Source: Agelaius tricolor (taxonomy: Eukaryota; Chordata; Aves; Passeriformes; Icteridae). From it: 64,000 nt of DNA. The notes below the pieces were generated by a model. It searched no databases, was not told the origin of the DNA, and saw only the letters and a program-made list of their open reading frames with translations. Position 1 is the first letter of the stretch. Each line of letters begins with the position of its first letter. Below are positions 38,709 to 48,891 of the stretch, piece after piece. The stretch is taken from positions 6,269,501-6,333,500 of the forward strand of contig JALJCS010000035.1 in assembly GCA_023055355.1 (NCBI GenBank), given 5' to 3'. The position numbers and the translations under genes are program-made.

Positions 38709-39092
38709 TGTCGCAGACATCTTTTTATGAAAATCCTTTCCTTAGGATTTTTTCCTCCTGAGAAGCTGAGAGGCCTCAGGAACAAATATAAACAATTATT
38801 ATCTGCTGCTGTGGAATGTAACGGGTGTATCTGTGATTGGTCTCATGTGCTTGTTTGTAATTAATGGCCAGTCACGGCACAGCTGGCTCGGACAGAGAGT
38901 CTAGGACAGATGCCTTTGTTATTCATTCTTTTCTATTCTTTGCGTGGCCTTCTGATGAGAAATTTTTCTTCTATTCTTTTAGTATAGTTTTAATGTAATA
39001 TATATCAAAAAATAATAAATCAAGCCTTCTGAAACATGGAGTCAAATCCTTGTCTCTTCCCTCATCTGAAAACCCCTGTGAACACCGTCACA
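38709..39092 (+). mobile_element. Solo LTR of an avian endogenous retrovirus with 6-bp TSD
   Basis: 384 bp, beginning TGTCGCAGAC and ending CACCGTCACA (TG...CA). It is flanked on both sides by AGGAAC (38703-38708 and 39093-39098), a perfect 6-bp target-site duplication. An AATAAA lies at 39014-39019, about 75 bp before the end, as expected for the R region. Six-bp duplications are typical of class II (betaretrovirus-like, ERVK) elements. I recall near-identical LTRs widely dispersed in passerine genomes. There is no internal sequence, so this is a recombined solo LTR, younger than the CR1 it interrupts. Confidence 0.92.
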
Positions 39093-39098
39093 AGGAAC

Positions 39099-39358
39099 AG
39101 GACAGGAGGACGCAGCCCTACGCTGTGCCAGGGGAGGTTCAGGTTGGACATTAGGAAGAAATTCTTCACAGAATGAGTGATTGGGCATTGGAATGGGCTA
39201 CCTGGGGAGGTGTCACCGTCCCTGGAGGTGTTGAAGAAAAGACTGGATGTGGTATGCAATGCCACACTCTGGTTGACAAGGTGATGTTGGGTCAGGTTGG
39301 ACTGGATGATCTCAAAGGTCTTCTCCAACCTAGTTGATTCTGTGGTTCTGTCACCCAG
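39099..39358 (+). mobile_element. CR1 LINE, 3' half
   Basis: Continuation of the split CR1: GGTTCAGGTTGGACATTAGG, GGCTACCTGGGGAGGTGTCA, GGTTGGACTGGATGATCTCA, ending in GATTCTGTGGTTCTG, the terminal repeat of CR1. Confidence 0.93.
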
Positions 39359-39359
39359 T

Positions 39360-39870
39360 CTAACCATGCACCTGGCACTACCACTGTAACTTCTAAACCA
39401 GTAAACCACATTACACAGTGCTGGGTATAGATGCCTCTTAAACAGCTCCAGTGTGGTGATTTCAACCCCTGACCACACAAACAGTAAAAGAAAAAAAAAA
39501 ATCAAATATTTAATCTGAATCTCCCCTATCGCAGCTTAAGGCCATTTTCTTTGGTCTTGTCTCTGCAGGCACAGCAGAAGAGCCCCCTCCCCACCTCGCC
39601 GCATGCTCCTGTCAGTAGTTCTAGAGAGCTGTGAGGTCACCCCTGAGCCTCCTCTTCTCAAGACTAAACAAATCCAGCGTCATAAGACATATTTTCTAGC
39701 CCCTTAATAAGCCTTGTTCCTCTTCTCTGGACACACTCCAGCCCCTCAATATCCTTTTTAAAGTGAGTGGCCCAAAACTGAACACAACAGTGCCAAGAAC
39801 AGAGGGACAATCACTTCCCTGGTGCTGCTGGCCACGCTATTCCTGATACAGGCCTAGATACCCCAGGTCA
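39360..39870 (-). mobile_element. CR1 LINE fragment, minus orientation
   Basis: Contains reverse-complement CR1 body: GGTATAGATGCCTCTTAAAC, GGTGATTTCAACCCCTGACC, CGCAGCTTAAGGCCATTTTC, GGACACACTCCAGCCCCTCA and AAAACTGAACACAACAGTGC. Diverged and truncated. Confidence 0.85.
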
Positions 39871-39879
39871 CCAGAGTGA

Positions 39880-40256
39880 ATATCAAAGCCCTGGTGCCGT
39901 TGGTGGAGCCTCTGGGGCCCCCTGACAGCAGAAGGTTTGGTCCCTTTAGACCCTTACTGTGGGGCCAGGGTGGGGAGCTCCAGTAGGGTTGTGGGGTTGG
40001 GGTGTCCCATAGGCCGCTCCCTCTGTGAATGGCAGATGTGAGGCAATGCAGTCTGACAGCTCCCAGGGTATTTGTTTGTCACAACCATGGAGATATAAAT
40101 AGACCCAGTGATTCTCTGAGGGGTGACTGAGGAGTTAGAATCTTAGCTCCTGGATTTTGGGACTCTGCAGCTCTGTTTGCTGGTGTCTGGCAGCAAAAAG
40201 GCCTTTCCTTTCTAATAAGGTCTCCAGATAATATCAGAAATCCTGTTTTCTTAACA
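39880..40256 (+). mobile_element. Possible solo LTR
   Basis: This stretch is unlike the flanking CR1. It has a TATAAATA box at about 40094, followed 50-150 bp later by a region ending TTCTTAACA, which is LTR-like. I found no clear target-site duplication or AATAAA, so the call is tentative. Confidence 0.3.
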
Positions 40257-40459
40257 ATAATACAGCTTAGAAGGCATCTTGCACTTGCTGAGAGAGATTA
40301 ATTTTCTTAGGATTTTGAATAGGGAGTTCCCTTCTGGATCATGTGTTCTGTCATGGGAACAATAGGAGCTGTTACAGACATTTACAGTAAACTTGAAAAT
40401 ACCTGTTGAAAATTTTCTGAGTTGTTTCACATCCTTCATTTTATCATGGGGTAATTTAA

Positions 40460-40695
40460 GTTGGGAAAACCCTTTAAGACCATCAAGTCCATCCATTAAC
40501 CCAGCACGGCCTAGGACACCACTAAACCATGTCCCCAAGTGCCACATCTGCAGTTTTTTCAGATGTCTTAAGAGGTGGTAACTCCATCATTGCACTGGGC
40601 AGCCTCTGCCAGGGCTTGACAGTGCTTTCAGTGAAGAAATTTTTCCCAGTATCCACTCTAAACCTCCTCTGGTGCAACTTCTGTCACACAACTTG
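40460..40695 (-). mobile_element. CR1 LINE fragment, minus orientation
   Basis: CCATCAAGTCCATCCATTAA, CACCACTAAACCATGTCCCC, GGCAGCCTCTGCCAGGGCTT and CTAAACCTCCTCTGGTGCAA are reverse-complement CR1 body sequence. Confidence 0.88.
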
Positions 40696-40699
40696 AACT

Positions 40700-41320
40700 T
40701 GGGGAAATCAGTATTCTTCATTAGGTAATATCACGTGTACAGCTGAGGAACCTGGTGGCCCAGCAGTAGTCCAGGAGCTAAGAAATGAAAATGTGCTTTA
40801 AAAAAGGCAGAAAGCTTGAGAAGGGATGGAATTTTAACTGTGGTGATTGCATTCAGCTCCACTGGAGTGCAGCAGAGCCTTGCACTTAATTTTTTCTCAT
40901 TTGGACTGGTTCTAAGGCAGGAACTGTGCTTTAAATGCATGTGCTCTCTTGTCTCTTCATTTACCGAGCCAGTGAGTCTGCGCAGGAATGACAAAGAAGA
41001 AAAGACTCCAGCCCTGTATATCAGGTTTATTGTGAGTCCTGTTTAGACATCATCATCCTCCCAAGCTAATATTTAAAGTGGTACAGCCAGGGCACAGGCA
41101 GTTAAAATACAATTTATAAACATGGCAAAAGGAAAGAAAAGCTGTTTGACTTTTAATTATTACCAAAAAAATACATCATTCCAGCTAAAAAATAATTTTA
41201 AAAGACATGATGGGGTGTACTCTCAAGTGAAATTCTCAAGTGAAGTTTTTCATTTAAATTATTGGAAATTATCTCTATGAAGGAAATTTTTTTTCCTGTT
41301 TCTCTTTAGCAGTTATACAG
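40700..41320. other. Spacer without recognised features
   Basis: AT-rich sequence between the CR1 cluster and the provirus LTR. I see no gene or repeat signature that I can name. Confidence 0.5.
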
Positions 41321-41485
41321 TGCCCTAGTTTGAAAGACAAGTGTCCGCAAAGGAAGGCGGGAACCTCCCTTGGAATGGAAAATGTGACCCCCTTCCCTCT
41401 GAATTATTATAACTTTGAAATTAAGGGGCTTTCAGGCAAAAGGAAAAACAGGGAAAAGGAAAAACAGTTCTTTACTAATATACAC

Positions 41486-41548
<63 letters not shown>

Positions 41549-41815
41549 AAGGTATATGGCTAACAAGGCAAACAAACAACAGCAACAGCAGCAACACCCA
41601 ACAGAGCCACGAACGCAGTGACAGCCTTCGCTCAGCTGCAGGCACCTTTCCTTTCGGTGTCGTTCTGGTCACAGCCGGCAGGGGCGCTGGTGGCCCCCGT
41701 CCGGGCCGGGCAGCTGCGTTGACCCCCCACGGCTGCACGTGGGTAATGCTGGGGGGGCCGGCGGGAGAGCTAGAAAGGGGCTTCCTTTACAAACCCACAG
41801 GTGTAGCCAGTCCTG
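41321..41815 (-). mobile_element. 3' LTR of the ERV-L-like element (approximate bounds)
   Basis: The plus-strand left border TGCCCTAGTTTGAAAGACAA and the stretch CTTTGAAATTAAGGGGCTTT match, as I recall them, LTRs common in passerine genomes, here in antisense. The right border is uncertain. A hexanucleotide microsatellite has expanded inside it. Confidence 0.6.
41486..41548. repeat. (GTATAT)n hexanucleotide microsatellite
   Basis: About ten near-perfect copies of GTATAT. Its translation (alternating Val-Tyr or His-Ile) gives false open frames on both strands. Confidence 0.97.
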
Positions 41816-42344
41816 GTGCGCCTCCGGATGGCGAAATGGACTGTAGCAGGAACCTCAGAAGCAGCCAGCTGGAACAGCAAAGGTGAGCAGACATGAGGTG
41901 ACAAATATAGCAAGAGACTCTTGGACAGGCATGCTCCTGCTCCCAGCGTGGCATGCAGTGGCTCTGGGCTCCTAAGCAGCAGAGAAGCAAGCTCCAGTCA
42001 CAGTGCCAAAGGGAAAGAAAAAAATGGGCAAAAGCCACATAGTATCTCTCGTCAGAGGGATCTCACTGCATGGCCACTGAGATGAAATCACCCCATCAGG
42101 AGGACACAACCGTCCCTCACCTGCAACTCTCTCAGGAAATCCTGGGTTGGCTCTCACCCATCATGATACACTCAGAGCCAGGGAAGGGGGAGGGGGGCAG
42201 CAGTGACCACCCCAGACATAAAACAAAACCAAAAATGGATATGAGATAAAAAGCCAATCCCCAAGACATTGCACCCCTTATCCCATACCATATGATCAAT
42301 ACCTAAATTAATACATTTCAACTGTGAAGACATGTATCTATCTA

Positions 42345-42995
42345 TAACTATACATATATGCGTAGTATATTTTAGAGATAATTCATGCTATTAATGTATA
42401 AAATATTGTAAAATCCAAACTATGTCTTTTGACCATCCTGGCCGGGAGCAGTGTCTTATTCATATACATCTGGTTCCCGGACTCACGTTAAGATAAACAT
42501 CGAGGTTTTAATGTAAGAATAGAAGCTTCCAGGTCGATAATTGGTGGCTTCCCCGGGTCGCTGGGCCCACCTTAATGTGATTATCGTCTTGCATCTGTCA
42601 AGATAACCGACGGCACCACCCTGATACATCTGAAAACATGGCTTCTCCGGAGTCGACTGACAACATCAAAACATCTGGACTAAACCTTTGTCCAGCTCTG
42701 CACATGTAAAGCCACGGTGATGCACGTGAAGAGACACAAAGAACATTTGGTCATCTCTGCCTCGGGCAGAATAAACTGTATAAAAACTTGCTGCGCGAGG
42801 CAGCATTTGTGAACAGGGGGAGACTGACATTTTGGAGGTCAGATCCAGGTTCACCCAGCGCCGATCCCGGGCTCGACGCTGACTCTTTGGCTATGGTGGT
42901 TTTGACGACCGAACTTCGGTCTCGCAGACAAATTAATAAACCTTTGCTAAATTTTCTTATAAGTTTGGCTCAGAATTTGATAATTTATAACATGT
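42345..42995 (+). mobile_element. Plus-strand solo LTR inserted in the ERV-L-like element
   Basis: About 650 bp with an ordered LTR architecture on the plus strand: TATAAAAA at 42779-42786, a GC-rich R/U5-like stretch, AATAAA at 42935-42940, and an end near TTTATAACA. Sequence on either side reads as the minus-strand provirus, so this is a nested insertion. Exact borders and the target-site duplication could not be fixed by eye. No primer-binding site or internal region follows. Confidence 0.6.
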
Positions 42996-43039
42996 GCATT
43001 ACTTTAATTATATACATACGTACATCTAGATCTAGATAT

Positions 43040-46030
43040 AGGCATAGTGTGATGGATGATTTACCCCAAAACAATGTCTCCTTGAGTGTGCATCATGTCT
43101 CTCCATCCTTCTGTATCACCCACCAGGTACAACCTGGTCCTTGAGCAAAGACAACCCCACAGACTGGTTTGTCTTTGCTCAAGGCAGAATTAATCCAAAC
43201 AGTTTTTGCCAGCATACCTCTCATGTGTACATGAGGTACATGTACAAGAGAGGTACATCTCGTGTACATGGTGGGAAATAGGTAGGAAAAAGGTAATCAC
43301 TGGAACCTTATGTCCATCTGTTGTTCGCAAGGGTTCAGATTGGGCAGGGCCTGCCTGGTTAGTGGAGCCTCTGGTATTAACTAACCATGTGGCCTTTGCT
43401 AAATGCAGCTCCCAATATTTGAAAGTCCCCCCGCCCAGTGCCTTCAAGGTGGTTTTAAGCAGTCTGTTGCACTGATCAACTTTCCCAGCAGCTGGTGCAT
43501 GATAGGAATATGGTACCCCCACTCAATGCCATGTTCCCTGGCCCAGGTGTTGATAAGGCTGTCCTTGAAATTAGTCCTGTTGTTGGACTCAAGCCTCTCG
43601 GGGATACCATGCCTCCAAAAGACCTGCTTTTAAGACCCAGGATAGTGTTTGGAGCAGTAGCATGAGGCACAGGGTAGGTTTCCAACCATCCAGTGGTGGC
43701 CTCTACCATTGTGAGCACATAGTGCTTGCCTTGGCGGGTTTGAGGCAGTGCAATGTAACTGATCTGCCAGGCCTCCCCATACTTATATTTGGACCACCGT
43801 CCACCATACCAACAGGGGCTTCACTCACTTGGCCTGTTTGATCACAGCGCACATCTCACAATCACTGATAACCTGGCAGATGCTATCCATGGTTGGATCC
43901 ACCCCTTGGTTTCATGCCCACTTATAGGTGGCATCTCTGCTCTGATAGTCTGAGGCATCATGGGCTTATCGAGGTAGGAAAAACTCTCCCTTATGTTGCC
44001 AGTCCAAATCTATCTACAACATCTCTATTTTTGCAGCCTGATCTACCTGGTTTGTTGTTTTGCTTCTCCTTGTTAGGCCAACTCTCGGTGACATGGGCAT
44101 CCACATAGCAGACTTTCCTAGGTAGCTTCTCTACTGGAGCGGCAATGTCTTGCCATTCATCAGCAGCCCAGATAGGTCTTCCTCTATGCTGCCAGTTGTC
44201 CCTACAACAAGGGAACCGTTAGTGAAAAGAGCGTAGCGTGTTTCTTCTTGTGGCAGTTGGTTGTATGGTGGAGCTTCCTCAGCATGGATCACCTGTTCCT
44301 GCTCCTCTTTGTCAGTCAGACCAAAATTTTCCTCTTTGGGCCAATTTGTATTTATTTCCAAGATCCCAGGGCAATTCAAGTTTCTAATACGGGCACACTG
44401 TGTAATGAGGGCAATCCACTTGCTTCATGTGGTGTCAGTGGTGTGGTGGGTAGAAGGAACCTTTCCTTTAAACATCCACCCTAGTACTGGTAGTCGGGGT
44501 GCCAGGAGGAGTTGTGCTTCTGTGGTGATCACTTCTGAGGCACCTTGGACTTCTTCATAGGCTGCCAGGATTTCCTTCTCTGTGGGTTGTAGTTGGCTTC
44601 AGACCCTCTGTAATCTCAGCTCTAGAATCCCAGTGGTCAACTTCGAGTCTCCCCAGGCACCTTCTGCCAAATGCTCCAGGACAGACCATAGTTCCCAGCT
44701 GCAGAATAGAGCACATTCTTCACCTCTGGTCCTGTCCTGACTGGGCCAAGGGCAACTGCATGAGCGATTTCCTGCTTGATCTGGGTGAAGGCTTGTTGCC
44801 TTTCAGGACCCCAGTGGAAAGTGTTCTTGCGAGTGACTAGGTACAGAGGGCTCATAATCTGGCTGTACTCAGGGATGTGCATTCTCCAAAAGCATTCCTA
44901 TGGCACCTAGGAAAGCTTTCATTTCCTTCTTGCTGGCTGGGGGAGAGACATCACTGTGATCTTATTGGTGACCTCAGTGGGTATCTGATGCCATCCATCT
45001 TGCCACTCCATTCCCAGGAACTGGGTCTCTTGGGCAGGTCCCTTGACTTTACTCTTTTTGATAGCAAAGCTGGCTTCCAGCAGAATCTGAATTATTTTCT
45101 CTCCTTTCACAAATACTTCTGCTGCTGTGTTCCACCATGCAGTGATGTCATCGATATACTGCAGATGTTCTAGAGCCTCACCCTTTTCCAGTGCAGCCTG
45201 GATCAGTCCATGGCAGATGGTGGGGCTGTGTTTCCACCCCTGGGGCAGTTGGCTCTAGGTGTACTGCACACCCCTCCAGGTGAAAGCAAACTGAGGCCTG
45301 CAGTCTGTTGCCAGAGGAATGGAGAAAAATGTGTTGGCAATGTCAATAGTGGGGTACCACTTTGCTGCCTTGGACCCCAGCTCATACTGGAGTTCCAGCA
45401 TGTCCGGCACAGCAGGGCTCAGCAGTAGAGTAACTTCATTCAAGGCATGATAGTCCACATTCAATCTCCATTCTCTGTTAGGCTTGTGCACAGACCAAGT
45501 GGGACTGTTGAAGGGTGAGTGGGCCTTACTGACCATGCCTTGGCTCTCCAGCTCACAGATCATCTTGTGCGATGGCATCTCAATTCATCCAAAACTGCTA
45601 GCAGTGTGCTGTTGAGGTTGCAACTGGGACGTGTTGTTCCTCCACCTTTAGGAGTCCAGGTGCAGAAGGACTCCGTCACAATCCAGGCAAGGTGTTCAAT
45701 TGCTTAATGTCCTCTGCCTCCACAGCAGCTATTCCAAAAGCCCACCTGAATCCTTTGGGTCTTTGTAATAGCCACTCCAGAGGAAATCTATGCCCAGAAT
45801 ACAAGTGATCTCTGGACCAGTCACAATAGGATGTTTCTGCCACTACTTCCCAGTCAAGCTCACTTCAACTTCCAACAGGGTCAACTGCTGCAACCCCCCT
45901 GTCACCTCAGCACTAGAAACAGCTTCTGCCCCCACATGTCCCAATGGGATTAACGTGCAATGTGCTCCAGTATCAACCAAAGCTTCATATTTCTGTGGTT
46001 CTGATGTGCCAGGCCATTGGATCCACACAG
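43040..46030 (-). pseudogene. ERV-L-like pro-pol pseudogene
   Basis: Old viral polymerase gene, not functional. Protease motif VDTGAHCTLIP (near 45960). RT contains LPQGW and the active-site YIDD (45147-45158). RNase H has FTNGS where the family has a catalytic Asp (FTDGS), so the site is lost. Integrase retains a C-x-x-C pair, the segment TMVEATTGW and a C-terminal TWLVNTRGSTN. In-frame stops and frameshifts separate the pieces, for example a stop just before LPQGW (near 45254) and several between 43780 and 43860. Direction is the same as SPAG9 and opposite to NME1. Confidence 0.88.
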
Positions 46031-46085
46031 CCCAAAAGATACAATTCTCCCATGCCTCTACCTCTGGCTAGAGGCAGGAGCCCCC

Positions 46086-47849
46086 CCACACCAAGTAAAT
46101 TGATTTGCAATTTACCAGGGAAGAAAATCAGCCCTTGGATCACTCTGGATTTAGAAAAGTTTAACTGTCACTTTACCTAGAGGAAGAAATTTTATGTAAA
46201 AACTTAATTCTATTCTGGTTTTTACCTTAAAGCACAACAGAAATCAAGATAAAGACTGATGAATAATAGCAGCACTCAGCTAAATGAAGAGTAGGATACC
46301 CTGGAGCAACAAAGCATGTTAGAGTGAGGACTCTGGTTACAAGGAGCAAGAGGGACACAGCACAAATTATGAGTTTTGATGAGAACCCCTAATATTACGG
46401 GTGGTACAGACAGAGGCTGTGAGCTGAGACCAGTGTAAAACTGGGGCCAAACCAGCAAAGCTGGAGCTGTGTTAAATTCTCCTGAAGTCTGGAGATATTC
46501 ACAGTCAGTCCTTTGTCTCAGGCCTGTTTTAAAAATCTCTACTGGGTTTAAGTAATGTGGAAATGGTTTGAGCTCAACAGTTACACTTAGTTCACTCACT
46601 GACAACTTTGAAGGTGTTCACTTCTCTCCCATGATCAGTCTATCTTTTTGAAATTATTTGTCTAGACTCTCTACTTCTTCACATTTTAGAAAAACATGTA
46701 ATTTCTAATGTTATTAAGTGATCTTGGTAAAATTTGCAACCAGCAAAATCTCATTTATACAGTAACAACTTGCTCTGCTAATCATGGATTAATCTCATAA
46801 GTGGCAGAGTTGACCCTTATTTAATGAGGTTAAAAGACTTGGCCCTGATGACAGAACAGACCTATGGAAAAGCTGGAAGTCATGCTTGCCCACCCAAGGG
46901 CAAGTCCTAAGCTTTAATCATTAAATGATGTAGATTTAACAAGACTGTAAATAGGTGTCCTATTGCTGCTTTAAACTTGATATTTTTATAAACATCCTGT
47001 TTCTAGAGACCTTTCTTCTTTTTTCATGTATTATTTTGCCATAGTGAAGATTACAACATTAGAGTTTGTTTAAGTAGTATGAAACATCTTGAATAAATGT
47101 GTATCAAAGCAAGAGAACAAATTGGATTGGCATTGTCAGGAGACTACTCAGAAACTCTAATATCAAAATAACCTCAAGGAGGACTTGCTAGAATGTATGA
47201 CACTGATTTTTTAAATATCATCTGTTAAATCAGAGTTCTTGGAAACTGTGATGGAAAAGGACCCTGAATACAAGAAAGCAGGTTGGTTGAATAGATGCTT
47301 AGGTCAGATCTGGAGTCTCCCACCAGAATTAAAAGTACCACATAGATGTGTGATGGACTGTAGTGAAGAGAAGGGATCCCAAGTAAGGAAATCCATGTTA
47401 TCAAAAAGCTGAACTTTTCCCTATCAAGCAGCCAAGTCCTGCCCAGAGGGAAGCAAAATCTTCATTGTTTTGCTTTCAAGAACAGCCAAGAAGTGGAGCC
47501 CAGGAAGTCCACCTCAGTTTGGAAGCAAAAACAGGACAAGCATGGGTTTCCATCCAGATGCTTTATCCTCAATTCTCTTAAAGGCAATAAAATGCTCAAG
47601 GCAAAGCAGCTCATTGTTAGGTAAGCAGTTGAAGGGCCTTTTGACTCAAAGAGCTAATATAGTATAACCAGAAAAAAAACCAAACAAAATTAATTACCTC
47701 ATTTAAAGAGGAAATACAAGCAGACCAGTATGATAAGGAGATTTTTATTAAAATAACGTTATGTGCCTTTTGTTAAATAAAAACCGGGATCCAGCAGGCA
47801 AGACTAAAATGCTGGAAGGGCTGAGCCCGGCATTCCTGCTCTGAGGGAA
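46086..47849. other. Intergenic spacer upstream of NME1
   Basis: AT-rich, no recognised gene, repeat or RNA. Short open frames (for example 46276-46605 minus) have no recognisable content. Confidence 0.5.
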
Positions 47850-47975
47850 GAGGCATTGGGTGGGTGCGGATGTTACCCGGGCGGGGGATCGGGGACAGGG
47901 ATCTATCCGAATTCCGCCCCTCGGGAACGGGGCTGTGGGCGGTAACGGCGCCCTGTACGGGCGGGAGGCCGCCCT

Positions 47976-47989
47976 GTCGCCACGGCAAC
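47976..47989 (+). promoter_or_regulatory. X-box-like RFX site
   Basis: GTCGCCACGGCAAC fits the RFX X-box consensus (GTNNCC-AT-GGNAAC) with one central mismatch. It lies in the NME1 CpG island. Confidence 0.4.
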
Positions 47990-48042
47990 GGCTGTGCGGG
48001 GCCGAGGGGGTGGGGCGCGGCTAAACCGGGTGAGAACCCGCG

Positions 48043-48267
48043 GTGACACGTCTTGACAGAGCCACCGGCGCGGGACACGGGCTGCCAGAGCCACCGGGGA
48101 AACAGCGGGGGACGCGGGCTGTGGGAGACGCCCAGGGAACAGCGGAGTATTCGGGCTCCGACACTCACAGAGGTCATCATCGGGGGACACTGTTTGCCAC
48201 AGCCACCGGGCCACCAGCGAGGGACAAGGCTTCAAGATTTGCCAGAGCCACTGGGCCACCAGCGGGT
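48043..48267 (+). repeat. Degenerate ~37-bp tandem repeat in the NME1 promoter/exon 1
   Basis: Four to five imperfect units of the form GACACGGGCTGCCAGAGCCACCGGG-CCACCAGCGGG. Copies begin near 48047, 48074, 48110, 48187 and 48224. The last unit runs into the probable exon 1 donor, so the repeat may be transcribed as 5' UTR. Confidence 0.65.
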
Positions 48268-48762
48268 AAGCCGGGTTGTGGGGCAGCGGGAAGAGTCCCT
48301 CTGTCCCCGGGCAGTGTCACCGCACCCCCCGCGCGGAGCCTCCCCGCAGCCCCTGCATCCCTCACCTGCCCACTCAGGTGTGCTCCAGCATGGGGCTCAG
48401 AGCCCCTCTGGTCCTGCTGGTTTCCAGGTGAAAACTCTGTGTGTGTACTAATTTATTAATTTATTGCACGGCACTGGAAGATGGATCTGTGGTGATCATT
48501 ACCTTCCTTTCCGCTCAGTTTTTCTGATTTCAGTATTTGCTGATTGTTCCTACACTTGGCACCTTTCCACTGCTTCAAACTCACTCCTGCGGCACTTGGG
48601 AAAACCTGTGTGCTGTCACTGGTTTGGCCAAGCATTGGAGACCATGGACTACTGACCCTCAGATGCAGCAAATCTAATTACACTTACAGCAGACAGGGCT
48701 GGGATGGACTGGGATCTCACAGTCCTGGAATAACAAATTTTATTCCCTCCCTCCTCAGGATC

Positions 48763-48891
48763 ATGGCTGCCATTGAGGAGCGCACCTTCATTGCCATCAA
48801 GCCTGATGGGGTCCAGAGGGGGCTGGTGGGGGAGATCATCAAACGCTTTGAGAAGAAAGGATTCAAACTGGTAGCCATGAAATTAATACAT
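48763..48891 (+). CDS. NME1: NME1 coding exon 1
   Basis: Starts at the ATG four bases after a CCTCCTCAG acceptor (48758), with G at +4 (GATCATGG). It holds the Lys of the KPDG nucleotide-binding motif and ends ...VAMKLIH before GTAAGC. The frame is open upstream of the ATG, but that is intron, because the acceptor intervenes. Confidence 0.95.

Larger units (their letters stand above)
41321..46085 (-). mobile_element. Decayed ERV-L-like provirus, minus strand, 5' part missing
   Basis: On the minus strand the order is protease (about 46030-45843), reverse transcriptase (about 45580-44640), RNase H (about 44380-44050), integrase (about 43990-43040), a 3' internal tail, and an LTR ending at 41321. 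The family call (class III, ERV-L-like) rests on the RT block LPQGWKHSPTICHG and on the pol layout without a recognisable env. The 5' LTR and gag are absent: similarity stops near 46085. The element is interrupted by a plus-strand solo LTR (about 42345-42995). Confidence 0.85.
47850..48420 (+). promoter_or_regulatory. NME1: NME1 CpG-island promoter and probable noncoding exon 1
   Basis: GC- and CpG-rich island about 350-900 bp upstream of the NME1 start codon. A consensus donor GGTAAGCC lies at 48265/48266, and a second possible donor (CCAG-GTGAAA) at 48426/48427. Either could splice to the acceptor at 48758, four bases before the ATG. The transcription start cannot be placed from sequence alone. 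Confidence 0.7.

Noticed and set aside
41330..41563. Val-Tyr and His-Ile repeat proteins on both strands
   Set aside because: Translations of the (GTATAT)n microsatellite.
48544..48762. N-terminal extension of NME1 read through from upstream Met codons
   Set aside because: A good acceptor (48757-48758) lies between these codons and the NME1 ATG, so the frame is intronic. A longer human NME1 isoform exists, but this peptide does not resemble it.
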